The notes under the pieces: model-generated
What the model was told of the DNA's origin: nothing
Databases searched by the model: none
The model's input: the letters and a program-made list of their open reading frames with translations, nothing else
DNA from: Pyropia yezoensis
Lineage: Eukaryota; Rhodophyta; Bangiophyceae; Bangiales; Bangiaceae
Length of the DNA: 64,000 bases
Direction of reading: 5' to 3'
Assembly (NCBI GenBank): GCA_009829735.1
Contig: CM020618.1
Span: forward strand, 20,631,346 to 20,695,345
Program-made: the position numbers and the translations under genes
Shown here: positions 30,505 through 43,480 of the stretch, piece by piece
How the letters are laid out: each line of letters starts with the position of its first letter
Position numbering within the stretch: the stretch's first letter is position 1

Positions 30505-32565
30505 CGCGGCAGCCCGCCGGCTGAGCCAGTCGCACAGCGGGCGCCGCGCCAGCCGGGCCTCCTCACCCGCGGTGGGGTCCCCCAGCCCCCAAGCACACCG
30601 CACGGAGCGCCGGAACCACCACCACCACCACCACCTCCACCACCACCGCCCACCCGCCTACAACGCCCGTGTCTACCGCGCAACGCACGTGGCGGACCGG
30701 GATGTGGCTACCCCCTCCCCCCCCCCCCCCCCCCAACCCCCCCACCCAGTCTCCCCCCCCCCCCCCCCCTCCCGGCCACCACCCAGCACGTTGGTAGTAG
30801 GCACACCACACGGCCCGGCAACCGCCGTTGGGTCGCAGCGCCGCCTGGCGCAGCGCAACGCGCCGCTGACGCACGGTCGGCGGTGGCGAGCACAGCGGCT
30901 GCGCCGCACAGGCGCCGGGGGCGAACCGCCCGCAGGGGCCGCCCGTCTCCCACCGCCCCCGCGTCCACGATGCGGCGGCCACACGCAGCCGACCGCGGGC
31001 CTCCCTCCCCCCCCCCCCCCCCCCCCCACCACCCGCTCCCCACCCAACGCGGCAACCGCGGCCCGGCCAGACACACCTCGCCGCCTGCACGCACCCCCTC
31101 CCCCCCCCCCAACCCCCCGCGTTGCCTCCTCCCCACTCCTCCCTCCGCCGCGCACGGGTCTCCCCCCCCCCCCACCGCCGCACCGGTAGGCACGAGCAGG
31201 GTTCCCGCCCCCCCCTCCCCTCCCGGTGCACCGGCAACGTCGTCGTGACGGCGGGCGGTGGCGGCGGCGGCGCGGGCGCGCCTGTCCCCGCCGGGAATGG
31301 GAGGAGTATGGCGGTGCGGTGCAGCACTGGGGAGGGGGACGACCCCTCTTGGTACCTCCGCCCCGCTTGGAAGCACAGATAAGAGGTCATTGGCCACCAG
31401 CACCCATACGTCGATTCCCATTGGTGGTAGCTCACTGTCGGACGATTCTAGGACTGGACAAACACACAGCTATGCTGAACGATAGATTCATTTAACAATA
31501 TTCGACTCGGAATTTCGAAAGAATAAGGAATTGAATAATACAAGTCAGAGTAAAACAGATATGATTGACTACTTTCCATTTTGGGCCTCTCTATTTGCTT
31601 GCGTCGAGCTGTCCTCGCGTAGGCGAGAGTGTCCGTCTACATACTATACATATCTAGTGCATGCCTGCCGTCCGTCGGGACTGTTCTTTTTTCGTCAGCA
31701 CATTCCCAAAGAGCGAGACAGGACAAGGACAACGAGCACAGCACCGACAGATACCATCGAATGTAAAAATGTCAGCAACGGAGCAGCACCCACACGCCCT
31801 CGTGATTACGTGTCATGCAGTTTTCAACTGTAATTGTAAGCAAACAACGACCGTGGCGGAGAAGATTCTGTGCACCTGTTGCCAGTGTGGGCGAGAGAGG
31901 AGAGGGAGCGGGGCGCGCCAAGACAGGTTGGGGAGCCAGAGCGAGTCGTGCCGCCCCCGCCCCACCCCGCCCCTCATCGCACCCCTTTGAATTGGCCCGC
32001 TGTGCCGCGGATAGAATTGGGCCGGCCCGAGTGGCAGGGGTGGTTGAATTTTGACAGGCCAGGCCTGGCCGACCTGCCCGCAGGGCGCCCATCTATCCAA
32101 ATAGCATCACTGGAAAGGGGGTTCGTTGGTGAGGAGCCGTTGTCGAGCCGAGCCGTGGCGTCAGGGCACCCGCGCCCCCCCCACGGAGGGTCAGGAGGAG
32201 GGGGGGACTCGTGGCGACAGAGGCGGCACCGTCGGCACGTCGCGGTCGCTGTGGGGGGGTGGGGGCGTTGGCGTGCGGCACCAGCGGTTGGCCCGTCGTG
32301 GCCGGTCCGGCTCTGTCCAGTGAAGGGGGGTTGCAGCCAAAAATAGCAGCCAATGAGAGAAAAATTCCGGGCATTTCGATCAGAACGACCAGACACGTCG
32401 TACACGACAGATGTAGTGAAATGGCGACGGAATGTCACTTGTAAGCTCTGCTTTTTCGTGTCAACTACGATGAGCTGGATCGCCCATCGGGGCGGCTCTT
32501 CCGAGCCCCCGGGAACGAAAAAAACGAAAACACGCTGCCCCACGCACCCCTCCGCTGGCTCCCTC
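30505..32565. other. Intergenic: C-rich tracts then AT-richer island
   Basis: 30600-31300 is C/CAC-rich low-complexity DNA. 31380-31880 is distinctly AT-richer, with no long frame. 31900-32565 is mixed. No tRNA, rRNA or repeat array was recognised. The region lies between the 5' end of the PAP2 gene and the 3' end of the pseudokinase gene. Confidence 0.5.
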
Positions 32566-32988
32566 CTATGTCCGCGCAGACAAAAGGCGCTGCATGCGCC
32601 CCCCCCCCTCTGCCCCAATGCCCTTGCGCAGCGCCGCCATGGCTGCCGCCGCCTCCTTTGCGGCCGCTGCGGCGGCCACCCCCGCGTTGCGCCGGTGCGC
32701 CGCGCGCACCGCCTTGACCGCCGCCTCGGCGTGAGAGGTGCGGAGGCGGGCGGCGAGCAGCGACCGCTCCGCCGACGTTGCCGGCCCGTTGGTGCCGCCG
32801 CCCAGGCCCTTCCCATCGCCCCCGCCGCCACCGCCGCCACCGTCCCGCCGCGACGGGCGTGGGGGGGCCTCAGCACACAGGGCGGTGAGGGCGAGGCACG
32901 CGTCGGCGGCAATCGCCGCAGCGCCGTCGAGCGTCGCCACGGCCGCGGTCGATGCGGGGGTGGATGTCCCCCCGCCCGCCGCAGACCC

Positions 32989-33030
<42 letters not shown>

Positions 33031-34308
33031 CCGGGCGGCCCCCCCGCCGCCACGGCCGTCGACGCCCCAGCCGGGCCCGCTGCTGCCGCTAGCGCTCCCG
33101 CGCCCGTGTCCGCTGCCGCTGCTGCCCCGGACGCCCGCCCCCCCCCCGCCAGCGGTGCCGCTGCCGTCGGCCGGCAGGGAGAGCCCCAGGCCGTGCACGC
33201 GGATGGCGCCGACCAGCGCCTCGACGAGGCCGTTGCGGACGCACGGAAAGACGGCCGCCCGGCCGGCGTGCCGCAGCAGCGCCCGCGTCAGGGCGAGGCA
33301 CGGCGCAATCACCCCCGCGTCCGCCGCGTGTGCGCGCATGAGGGCGGGGAGGATGCGCGCGACGGCGCCTTCGAGGACGTTCTGCGCGGCAGACGCGGAA
33401 AAGGTGAGGGCGGTCAGCGCGCGGGCGGTGCGGGCGGCAAAGTCCGCGTTGGGCCCCCCCCCGCCCCCGGCACCGCCAGCCGCGGCCACAGAGCCGGCGT
33501 CGACGCCGCCCGCGGCGAGCTGCCCCGCCCCCCCCCCCGCCCCCGCCGCGGGCGTGGACACAGACGCCTTGAGCGACGGCGGCGGCGGGAGGCACCACTC
33601 CTCCGCGGAGCGGAGGAGAACCGCCGCGGCGCCAACGTCGGCCGCCTCGCGCACATTGGCGGGGGCGTCGAGGAGCGCCAGCAGCGCCCGCGCCAGCAGC
33701 AGCCCGTCCCCGTGCTTGCGCAGCGACACGGCGGTGCGGCGGAGGGCGTCAAATGCTGCCACAATCCGCCGTGCCGCCCCGCGCTTGCCCGCCCGCACCC
33801 CATTCGCGGGGCACCCCGACAGCATCCCAACGAGCGCCGCCGCCGCCTGCTTGACCCCCGCCCCCGGCCGGCCGCCCGAGATGCCACCCCCGCCCCCCCC
33901 GCCGCCGCCGCCGCCGCCGCTGCCCCCGCCAGCGGGCGCGGCGGACGCGGCGGAGGAGCGGAGCGCCAGCGCCAGCGCCCGGACCACCACGTCCACCGCG
34001 CGGGAGGTGGAAAAGACGTCCTTGGAGCGGACGGGGAAGCCCAGGCTCGCGCACGCCAGCGCGTAGCAGCCCCGCTCCTGCACGCCCGCGTGGTTCTGCC
34101 AGTGGATCATGACCCGCACGACGGTGCGGACGCCCCCGCCAGTGGCGCCCATAAAAACGGCGTAGGCGCGGACGTCCCACGCGACCAGGTTGCCCACCGC
34201 CAGGAGCACAAAGCAGCACAGCGCGGCCATGTCGTCGGGGGGTGACGACCCCGCCGGGCCGCCGGGCAACTCGCCCCCGCCAAGGCCGCTGGTGACGCGC
34301 GACACCCC

Positions 34309-34342
<34 letters not shown>

Positions 34343-37152
34343 GCACCGCCCAGCGCGTCGTCGCTGATGGAGCGGAAGCTCCCCCCCGCCGCCATCCGCT
34401 CCCGCCGGGCGGCGGCGTGGAAGCGGGTGAGCGTTGCGAGCAGCGTCTCCACCCCCCCCATGTCCACAATGAACCCCCGCACCGATGCGTCCGCCTCCAT
34501 CACGTCGGTCGCGGCGCGCGCCGTCGCCTGCGACCGCGGGGCGGTCACCTTTTGGAGGACCGCCGCGGCGGTGGCGACCGTCTCCACATCGTCACAGTGG
34601 GGGGGGCGCGACAGCGCGCGCAGCGCGTGAGCGGCGCGCGCCTTGCGCTCCCGCACCCCCGCCACCGCCCGCCCGCCACCACCCGCGGCGGACGTGGCCG
34701 TCGAGAGGGGCCGGGGGAGGGGTCCACCCCCACCCCCCGCTTCCGCTGCCGCCGCCGCCGCCGCACCTGCGCCGGCGGCGCTGCCGCCACGCGCCCGGCC
34801 CCGCCGGTGCATCGCGGCGGCCACGTCGGCGGGGACGTCGACAAAGCCGCTGCTGACCGTCTCGGCATCCCAGATGGACGATGGCGGCGGGGGGCCGCCG
34901 TCGCCATCGTCGGAGCGCCCGCCGCCCCCGCCGCCCCCCCCTCCCCCCGCCCCGCGCGGGGGGGGGTGCACCTCGGGGAAGGCGTCGGCGGGGTAGGCGG
35001 CGGTGAGGCGAAAGAGCATGGCGTCCTTAGACATACACGCCGCCTCTTCCGCGCCGGGGGTACCCGGCGTGCTGGCCCCCCCGCGGCCGCCGGGCGTGCG
35101 GGAGCGGCGGAGGTCGTCGAGGGAGCCCTTGGCGAGCGGCCCCCCCATGCGCCCGCCCGCGCGGCCGCTGGTGGCCGAGCCAAGGAGGCTCCCCTCCGAG
35201 GCGGTCTTTTCAAACCGGGCCGCCACCGCCGGCGGGGCGCCACCCCCCACGCCCCCGCGGGGGCCCCCCAGCTCCGGGGTGCTCACGTCCTCAAAGCGGG
35301 GGAAGAGCGGGTCCACGTCGGGGGGGGGCGACGCAGCCGTCGCGGGCGCCGCGCCGACCGCCCCGGGCCGGCGGGACGCCCAGCCGGCGCCCCCGCCACC
35401 CGCAGCACCACCACTGCTGCTGCCGCCGCCGAGCGTCAGGTCCGACACCTCCCGCGATACGGCCCCCCGTGCGCGGTCGGCGGGGCCCGCGCCGAGGCGG
35501 TCCGCGTAGCCATGGAGGTCACTGACGGTGCGGCGGGGGACGCTGGCAGCCGCGGCGGCGGCGGCGGCCGCCGCGGCCGCTGCGGGTCCCCTCTCTGTCG
35601 ATGATGGCCGCGTTCGTGGCCGCTCTGCGCCTACCACCCCCGGAGGGGGCGCCCGCTCTTCCGCCGCCGCATCCTCCCCGCCCGCCGCGTCGCCACGGCC
35701 GCCCGCGTCGTCCCAGTCTGCGTCGTCAAACACCCCCGCGTCTGCCCAGCTGTCCCCACTGAGCATCATATCCGCGGCGAGGGGGGAGGCCGCCGCCGCT
35801 GCCGCCGTCGCCAGCTCCACCACAGCCGGGCGGGGTGGCGGTGGTGGTGGCGGCTCCCCGTCCGTCATGTGGCCGGCGAGCGCGCCCGGCGACGCGCGCC
35901 CCGATGGGGAGCTTGGCAGCGACAGGTGCGGGGTGAGGCGGCTGCCTCCGCCGCCGCCGCCGCCCACGGGCGACGGCATGGCCGGCCACGGGTCCCGCGC
36001 GCAACACGGGTCAGCTGCCGGCTGTGAGGGGGGCGACGCAGCGGTGGGGGGGGGGGGGGTCGACGCGTCTGGAGCAGCAGCCGCGGCGGCAGCTGCGGCG
36101 GCGGCGGCGGCGCGCTTGCGCTCCCGCACCGCCGCCAGCCGCCGCAGCAGGAGCGCCTCCTCATCTTCACTCGACGACGCCGCGTCGTCGTGGTCGCGCG
36201 CCGACGCGGCGGCGGCGGCAGCGGCGGCGGCGGCGGCGGCGTCGTCGGCATCGCTGTCGCTACCGTGCGCGTCGGTGGCGTAGCCCGCCGGCCCTTCTGG
36301 GGAGGCCTCGTCCTCAGCGGCAGCGGCGGCAGCGGCGGCGGCGGCCGCCGCAATGGCAGACGCGGTGGTGGGCCGGTCGGGCGGCGGCTCGTCCCCCCTC
36401 CCCCCCACCGGGCCGTCCCCTTCGGCCGGCACGCCGCCGAGCCGCTCCACCGAGTCGCACGAGAAGCAGGTTGCCGCGTCGGTGGCGACCGACGCCAGCG
36501 ACGGCCCCCGCCGGTGGGTCGGCGCAGCGGCGGGCCGCGGCGGCTCCCCACCGCCGCCGCCCCGAGCGGGGGCACCCCACAGCTCACCGGCAAGGCCCAG
36601 CCGGTCACAGTCGGCGGTGCGGTCGGCGGGGGTGGGCACTGGTGGCAGCGACGCGGCGGCCGCGGCAGCGGCGGCAGCGGCAGACAACGAGGACGCCCCA
36701 GACGAGGCGGCCCGCCCGTCGCCGCCGCCCCCCCCGTCGTCGACGGTGCTGTACTCAGAGTCGCCGTCCCCGTCGTAGCTGTCGTCCTCGTCAGCAGCAG
36801 CGGCCGCCGCCGTCGCGGACCGCCGGGCGCCGCGTGGCGGGGGGAACGCAGACGCGCCGCCACCGCCCACCCCTCCTCCGCGCGCGGGCGACCGCCCTGC
36901 GGCCGCTCCCCTGGCCGCCGCCGCCACCGCCGACGCGACGCGGCCGCCAACGGGCGGCAGCGATGCGACGGCGGCGACTTCGGCGGCCGCCGCCGCCTCC
37001 AGCGCCAGCGCCCGCCGCCGCACCACCCCCGCGGCGGGCGTCTCGGCTGCCCCCACCGCCGCCGCAGCCGCCGCTGCCGCCGCGGGCCGCGCCGGCCGGG
37101 GCCGCCGCGGGGTGGCCGCCCAGCCCCCCCCGCCGGGGATGGTGGCGCCCCA

Positions 37153-37193
<41 letters not shown>

Positions 37194-38065
37194 CCGCGGG
37201 CGGGGCGGGCGGCTGCCTGCCGTCGCGGCGCGCCGCCGTTGCCCCCCCTCCCGGCGGATCCGCGGCCGCCGCGCCGCCGCCCCTGTCGCCGCCGTCGGCA
37301 GCGGCGGCAGGCGCCCGCGCCGCGCCCCCCACCCCCACCCCAACCCCCACCCCCACCCCCACCTCTGCCGACGCCGCCGCCGCCGCCGCCGCCACCCGCC
37401 GGGCGGCGGGCTCGTGGTCGGCGGCCGTCGCGCGGCGGCGCCGCCCCATGGCGCCCAAAAACGCGGCCGCCGCCGCAAACGCATCCGCCGCCGCCGCGGC
37501 GCGGAGGCGTGCCGGCGGCCGCCGCGCCGTACACGCGGCCATGACGCGGGTCACCGCCGGCGGGGCGGCGGCGAGGCGCGGGGGGTCCCCCGGCGGGGGG
37601 TCCCCCCGGATGGTGCCCCGCGCGTAAATGTCGGCGGTGGGCACGCCCGCCCACGGGGGGGACCCCGCCAGCAGCTCCCACACCACCATCCCCAGCGCGT
37701 AGACGGAGGCGGCCTCGGCGGCGAGCACCGCCTTGGCCCGTGCCGACAGGCCGATGGGGGCGGCGGCGGCGGCGGCGGCGGCGGAGCCACCCCCACCGCC
37801 ACCCCCGCCGCCGCCGCCGCCGCCGCCGCCCTCTGCTTCCGCCACCGCCTCTGCCTCGGCGGCGGCGGTGGCGGCGGCGGTGGCGGCGGCTGCGCCCGCC
37901 CGGCGGCGGGCGAGCGACTCGGGCGCCAGGTACGGGGCGGTGGCAGACAGGGGGGGCGGCGGCGCGGCCACGTCCAGCACCGCCTCCACCGCGTCGGGGG
38001 CGGTCAGCCACAGGTCCGCCGCCGGGCGCGCGTCCGCTTCTGGGGAGATCTCGTCTGCAGCGGCA

Positions 38066-38108
<43 letters not shown>

Positions 38109-38583
38109 GCGGGGCGCCCACCCCCCCCCCCCCCCCACCTCCCCCGCGGGGCACCAGCCACACCGTCGACGGGTGGACGGTGACGGCAACGCCCGCCAGG
38201 GAGGCGGCCGCCACCGCCGACGCGACGCCCGCCGCCCACCGTGCCACCGCCGCGGCGGGCAGGGACGGCCGGGCGGCGGGGGCGCCCCCCCCGGCGCCCC
38301 CCCCCCCCCCCCCCCGGCGGTCGCCGCGTCGAGCGCCGCCGCCAGCAGCACGCCCCCCGCGGGGACGGCGGAGAGGAGGACGGCGGCCCCCCCCGGCGGC
38401 TCGTCGGGCACCGCCCCCACCACCCGCACCGCGTGCGGGTGGGAGAGGCGGAGGAGGGCGGCGGCGGCCGCCGCCGACGGCGCCCGCCGCACCGCCACCG
38501 CGCCGGCGGCGGCGGCGGCGGCCCAGTCGGCCAGCTCGGCCGTCGTTGGCGCCGGCACCACCCCCCGGACGACGGCGCCAACG

Positions 38584-38617
<34 letters not shown>

Positions 38618-38801
38618 CGCCGCCCGCGTCTCGGCGGTGCCATGGCCCGTCGCGGCTGCGCGGGGGCGACGACACGACGCTGGTGTTTTCCAGCTCATCC
38701 CCGCCGCTGCCGCCGCCGCCGCCGTCGGCCGAGTCGTAGGGCGTGACCGGCAGCAGCGGCGGGGGCGCCAGCAGGGAGGGCCCCCGGGATAGGCCGTCGC
38801 G

Positions 38802-38839
<38 letters not shown>

Positions 38840-39065
38840 GGCCGCCACCCACGGCAACGCCAAGCACCCCCCTCCCCCCGCCCCCCCCCCCGCCGCCGGC
38901 GGTATCGTCCCCCGCCGCCGACGACACGCCGGTGAGGATGGAGAGGGCGGCGGCAAAGTGGGCTCGCGCCGCCGCCGTGGCGGCGGCACTGCTCATCGCC
39001 TCGCCGCCGCCGCCGCCGCCGCCGCCACCGCCGCCGCGGCGGCGGCCGCCGCCGCCGCTATCCAT
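32566..39065 (-). CDS. Pseudokinase-ARM repeat protein, frame changes at a C19 run
   Basis: Composite model. The ATG at 39065 begins an N-terminal part with ALSILTGVSSAAGDD and a kinase-like N-lobe (GAVAVRRAP, then LLRLSHPHAVRVVGAVPDEP). At 38285-38315, a pair of C runs, the phase changes and the C-lobe continues: WAAGVASAVAAASLAGVAV, TAPYLAPESL (APE motif), SVYALGMVVWELLAGSPPW. The catalytic loop HRD reads VHPST, no DFG is visible, and the beta-3 Lys is Arg, so it is a pseudokinase. A very long Ser/Ala/Gly/Asp-rich linker follows, and the last 700 residues carry armadillo-like helices (FIVDMGGVETLLATL, VQERGCYALACASLG, GLVEALVGAIRVH). About 2,160 residues in all. Likely a scaffold; partners are unknown. 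Poly-Ala and poly-Gly runs are abundant. The phase break may be a run-length error. Confidence 0.7.
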
Positions 39066-39393
39066 CGGGGGGAACAAGCGCCAAGGTGGCCACCCCGCCG
39101 GCCGCCCGACGGGTGGCTCGCCCACCCCCCGGCGTCGTCGCCGTCGAGTGGGGATAGGGGTGTGCCGGCGGCGGTGCGCGGTGCGACGGCTGCCGCCGCG
39201 CGGGGAAGGCGCGGGGGGGGGAAGGGGGGGGGGGGCGGGGGGGGGGGGGTGGCAGGGAGGGAAGGGACGGACGGCTGCGCCGATGGCGCGGCTCCCCGCC
39301 GAGGCGGCGTCGTCCCCGCGCCGCCGGCGGCGGCGCTGACGCCCCCCCCCCCCGCCCAGGCGGGGTAGGGCGGGGCGGGCGTGGACGTCGACC

Positions 39394-39416
39394 AAAAAAA
39401 AAAAAAAAAAAAAAAA
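39394..39416. repeat. A23 homopolymer
   Basis: Unbroken run of 23 A on the plus strand, 330 bp upstream of the pseudokinase start. Confidence 0.9.
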
Positions 39417-40735
39417 TGGCAACGGCCGCTCAGCGGCGCTCCGCGCTGCGCACACCCCTCCCCCACGCAAGCCGGGGGGGGGGGGGGGGGAGCTCTACCT
39501 GGCGTGGCTGCACGCTGCCGCCAGAGGTGTCCCTTGGATAGGGTGCGGGGCGGGGAAGGGGGGGGGGGGGGGGCGGTGGTCGAGTGCGGGGAAAGCGCCG
39601 CGCGCCCCCCGCCACACCACCACCCCGCCCACGCCGACCGCGTCGCCGCGCGTGGCACTCTCAGACACAAGAATGCGGGGGGGGGGGGGGGAGTGGGCGG
39701 TCCTCCCCTTGCACCACACTGCCCCCCCCCCCCCCCTCTCCCCCCCCCACCACCCCCCCCCCCCCCCTACCTCCGCCGCCGTCGCTGTCTCTCCCTCCCA
39801 CTACCGGCCACTGCAAAGACACGTTGCCGTCGGGGGCACCGGACCTACCGCCCGTGGCGGGCGCCTGGCAGTGACACGCCAGCCGACGCCGGGTTGGGGC
39901 TGGGGCGGGTGGGGGGAGCGGGAAAGGCGGGGGGAAGATGGAGAAAGGGAGGAAGCGGGGGTGGAAGGGGGGGGGGGGGGGGGGGGGGGGGGTTGAGAGA
40001 GAGAGAGAGAGCGACAGCGAGAGAGAGGGAGAGGAAGATTTGAAGTGGGAAGCTTGGAGGGGGGGGGGGGGGTGTGTGGGGTGAAGAGGGGGGGGGAGGG
40101 TCAAAGGCCGATGGACGCGCGCGCGTCACCCGCCCACGGTCGTACACGGGTCGCCACGGTGGTGGTGGTGGCGGCGGCGGCGGTGCGAAACGGGGGGGGA
40201 TAGCCACCGGTGGGGGTGGCGGGGCGTCACCGCCCGGGGGGAAGGACACGAAGGAGGCGCTGCTGGCCACCAAGGAAGGGGCGGGGGGGGGGGGGGGGTG
40301 GGAACGGGAAGGGAGCCGCCGCGCGCACCCCCCGCACCCCCCGCGCGGGCGCCGCCGCCGCCGCCCTCCTCTGCCGCAATGTCCCCGCGGCCGGGGACGT
40401 GGCGGCGGCGGCAGCCGCGGCAGTCAGCCGCGGCGGGGAGGCGGGGGGGGGGGGGGGGGGTGGGGGGGGGGTGGGGGTGGGGGTGGCTTGGCGTGTGAGA
40501 CGCCGCCCTCCCCCCACACCGCCGGCCACGCGGGCGCGCCGTCGCCGTGCTGCCCGCGCCCCCCGTCAGCGGCGGCTGCCGTGGGCGCGGATGGGGGGCG
40601 TGGCGTTGGGCACACACCCGGGGGAGGGGGGGGGGGGGTGTGGTGGTGGTGGGGGGGGGAGGGGATGGCGTCGTGTCCTGTACCTTTAGGGATATGTGGC
40701 CGCGCGCCCCGTGCGGCCTATGCCACCGCCACGCT

Positions 40736-40737
<2 letters not shown>

Positions 40738-40768
<31 letters not shown>
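40738..40768. repeat. T31 homopolymer
   Basis: Unbroken run of 31 T. It could be a relic poly(A) tail of a minus-strand retrocopy, but no body or target duplication was identified. Confidence 0.9.
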
Positions 40769-40770
<2 letters not shown>

Positions 40771-40923
40771 CCCAGAGGGGGGTAGCGGTGGGGGGCGGCG
40801 GCGTTGACCAGAGGAGGGCGCAGCGAGAGCGTGGATAGGGACGTGTGGCGTGTGGCGTGTGCCGCTTTTTTTTTTTTTTTGGTTGCAACCACCCACACCC
40901 CCACCCCCCACCCACCCCCCCCC

Positions 40924-40959
40924 ACCACCACCACCACCACCACCACCACCACCACCACG
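40924..40959. repeat. (CCA)n microsatellite
   Basis: Twelve CCA units. Confidence 0.9.
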
Positions 40960-43186
40960 GCGCTGCCGCTGTTATGGAGCGGGGAGCTTTTTCCGTCCCT
41001 GCTCTGGCTTCCGGTCCCCCCCACTGGCAGCGGCGCCGCCAGAGGGGGGGACCCAAGGAACAGCACAAAAAAAAAAACCGCCGGCGCACGGATGGCACCA
41101 ACACCCGCGTGGGAGGAGGGGGGGGGTCCGCGGGCGGTTTGCACGACGCGCCCTCCCCCCCCCCACACATGCGTGCGCGCTGGCGTGTGCCGCGGTGCGG
41201 ACGCGGGGATATCCCTGTGGAAAGGGGGGGGAGAGGCGGGGGGGGGGGGGGGGTTCCAAACCCACCCACACCATCACGTCACGGTGGGGGGGTGTGGTGG
41301 TACTGTACGGTAGTGGTGGGGGTGGGGGTGGGCAGCCGCGCGGCCGCTGCGGAGAGTCAGTGTGGGAAAGGACAGTCGGGGTTGGTTGGTAGAGAGGGGG
41401 AGGAGCCGCCACGTAGTTGGGGAGGACTGCGTGGTGGGGGGGGGGGGGGGGGGGGGGATGCCCAGCCGAGTTGACGTTTGTCCGCCCAGCAGACGAGCGA
41501 CGCCGCCACCTCCCCCCCCCCCCCCCCCCCCCCCCGCCCGGGTGGCTCGGCGACGCGGACGCCACGTTGGGATCCCCCCTCTACGTACGGTGGCGCGGTA
41601 GGTAGGGTAGGGTAGGGGTATGGCGGCGGCGGCGGCGGTGGGGTCGGAGGGGGGGGGGTGAGTTGGGCGGGGGCGGGTGAAACGGGGCACGCAGCCGACG
41701 GCCCGCCGCCGCCGCTGCCGCCGCTGCCGCCGACGGTGCGGTGCTCGTGGGGGGGGGGGGGCGGGGGGCGGAAAATCGTGCCAGCCGCCCGGGGGGGGGC
41801 GCGCACTCGCCGCCGCGGGCGGTCGGCGCAGCGGGCTGTCACCCCCCCCCACCCCCCCCCCCCCGCCGCCCCCCCTCCCCCCCTTCCACACGCCGCCTGC
41901 CCACGCGGGGGCGGCCACGGGCGCGGGCGGGGGGTGGGGGGGGGCCAACACAGGGAGCGCGGGATTCTCGGCCACACGGGGGCGTCGTGGCGTCGTGTGG
42001 CGAGCGGGGGGGGGGGGGGGGGGGGGGTTGTGTGGCGGCGCCGTGGTGGTGGCCCGCCCCAGCACACGGCGCGGCGGCCGCGGGGGGCGAGTGTGTTGGG
42101 TGGGTGGGTGTGTCCCCTGCGCGCGGGTCGGCCGTCGCTGCCAGCAGGGGCACCGTCTGCGTTTCCGCGAGGCGTCGACTTTCCCCCCCCCCCTGCAGGG
42201 GGGGGGGGGGCCAAGGCTCCAGCGGGCACGCGGGAGCGTGGGCGGGTTCGTGGCGCGCGGGCGGGGATCGGGCCCCACTTTTTTTTTTTTTTTTTGTTGT
42301 TGTTGTTGGTGATGTCGCCTCACGAGTCCGTCTCTCGAGGGACTTGCTCTCAGCAATTACTGTTTGTAATGAGTGAGTCCATAGGACAAGATTCTCTCAA
42401 ACAACGAGTTGAATCGGGGGGCGATGATGAGGATGGCGCGTCGCGTCACCCCCCACGCGTGTGCGTGCAAGGGGGGGGGGGGGGACTGAGTAGCAGGCGG
42501 CACATCTCTGGGCGTCAGATATATAGATATCGATGCGGTGGCCAATGGGGTGCCGTCGCGCTGCGCACCCGGGCGCTCGGCTCTGGCCGCCTCGAGGAGG
42601 AGAGAGGAGGGCCCGCGGGGCGGGCCCCCTCCGGACCCCCCTCGCTGGTGCCATGTCTGAGGTGGGGCGGCGGGGGGGGCCGCCCAGTGGTGGCTGCCGG
42701 CCGAGTCCCGGGCCACACGACACGGCACCCCGCGGCCATTGGCAACGTCGGTCGTAGGTAGGGCGGGTGGGACGACGGGCGTCCGCGCCGCCTTGCCGCC
42801 GTCCTGTGCCGTCTCTTGGTGGGACCCGTCCCGTGCCGCGTCGTTGCCCGTCAAGCGTCTTTTTGTGCTGTCGGTTGCCCCTGTGCGTTCGCTCCCTGTC
42901 CTACTGCTTCCCCCCCCCCCCCCTCCTGCCTTGCCCGGCTGCTTCGCTGGTTTTCCCAGCGCTTCCCGCCCGCGCGCCGCCCGCGTTGTTTTTTCCTGCC
43001 GCGCCGGCCGTCTCCGCCCCACCACCTGCCCCTCCCACCCCGTCCACCGCGCCGCTGCCCTCTCCTCCCTCTTCCCCCCCCCCCCCCCCCCCGTCGCCGT
43101 CCCTCCCACCCACCACCCACACTCCCCCACCTCCCTCCTGTCTGGGGTTGTTCCCAGAGCGCGCGCACCCGCGGGCGGGGGGCGCC

Positions 43187-43480
43187 ATGCAGACGACCCG
43201 CTTTGCGTCGTTCAAGGCCCGCTGGGTGCGGCCCGAGGTGTACCCCCTGGCGGCGGCCATTGGCGCCGCCGTCGGCCTCTGCTCCTACTTTGTGGTGCAC
43301 AAGGCGACCGCCGACCCGTCGGTGACGTGGGACCGCGCCGCCCGGGCGGCGGGGGTGGAAGCGCAGTACGCGGGGCGGGTGGGGGAGGGGGGGTGACGCC
43401 CCTGTGGGGGGGGGTCAAGACCCGCAGCATCCGCGTCTTTGAGTCGGTCAACCCGGTGATGGACGCCAAGCGGGCGGCAG
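43187..43480 (+). CDS. B12D/MLRQ-like (NDUFA4-type) small protein, C-terminus after a G-run frame change
   Basis: The ATG at 43187 (GCGCCATGC) opens a 69-codon frame: KARWVRPEVYPLAAAIGAAV, one membrane helix (VGLCSYFVVHKATADP), then VTWDRAARAAGVEAQYAGR. This is the B12D/MLRQ signature (WxxPEVYPL, a single helix, NPxVxW, R.AGV) of small mitochondrial proteins related to the complex I/IV subunit NDUFA4. The frame stops at 43394-43396 inside G-rich DNA. In the next phase a sensible continuation follows at once, KTRSIRVFESVNPVMDAKR, up to about 43480, resembling the short tail expected. A one-base difference in the G run at 43387-43393, or a very short intron, would join them. Total would be about 90-100 residues, the usual family size. 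Confidence 0.75.

Larger units (their letters stand above)
39066..43186. other. 4-kb homopolymer-rich intergenic region
   Basis: Packed with G and C runs of 10-25, A23 at 39394-39416, T31 at 40738-40768, T15 at 40866-40880 and a CCA repeat at 40924-40959. There is a short TAGGG-like cluster (GTAGGGTAGGGTAGGGG) near 41601 and a GTACTGTAC at 41300-41308. All long frames are homopolymer artefacts. The last 400 bp are strongly pyrimidine-rich and end in TTCCCAG near 43156, a possible 5' UTR intron acceptor of the B12D gene. Confidence 0.6.

Noticed and set aside
41598-41617. TAGGG repeats resembling telomeric DNA
   Set aside because: Only about three units, embedded in general G-rich DNA, not at a sequence end.
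42357-43130. Minus-strand 257-codon frame upstream of B12D
   Set aside because: Composition is Gly/Arg/Ala-rich and its DNA is the pyrimidine-rich leader of the B12D gene read backwards.
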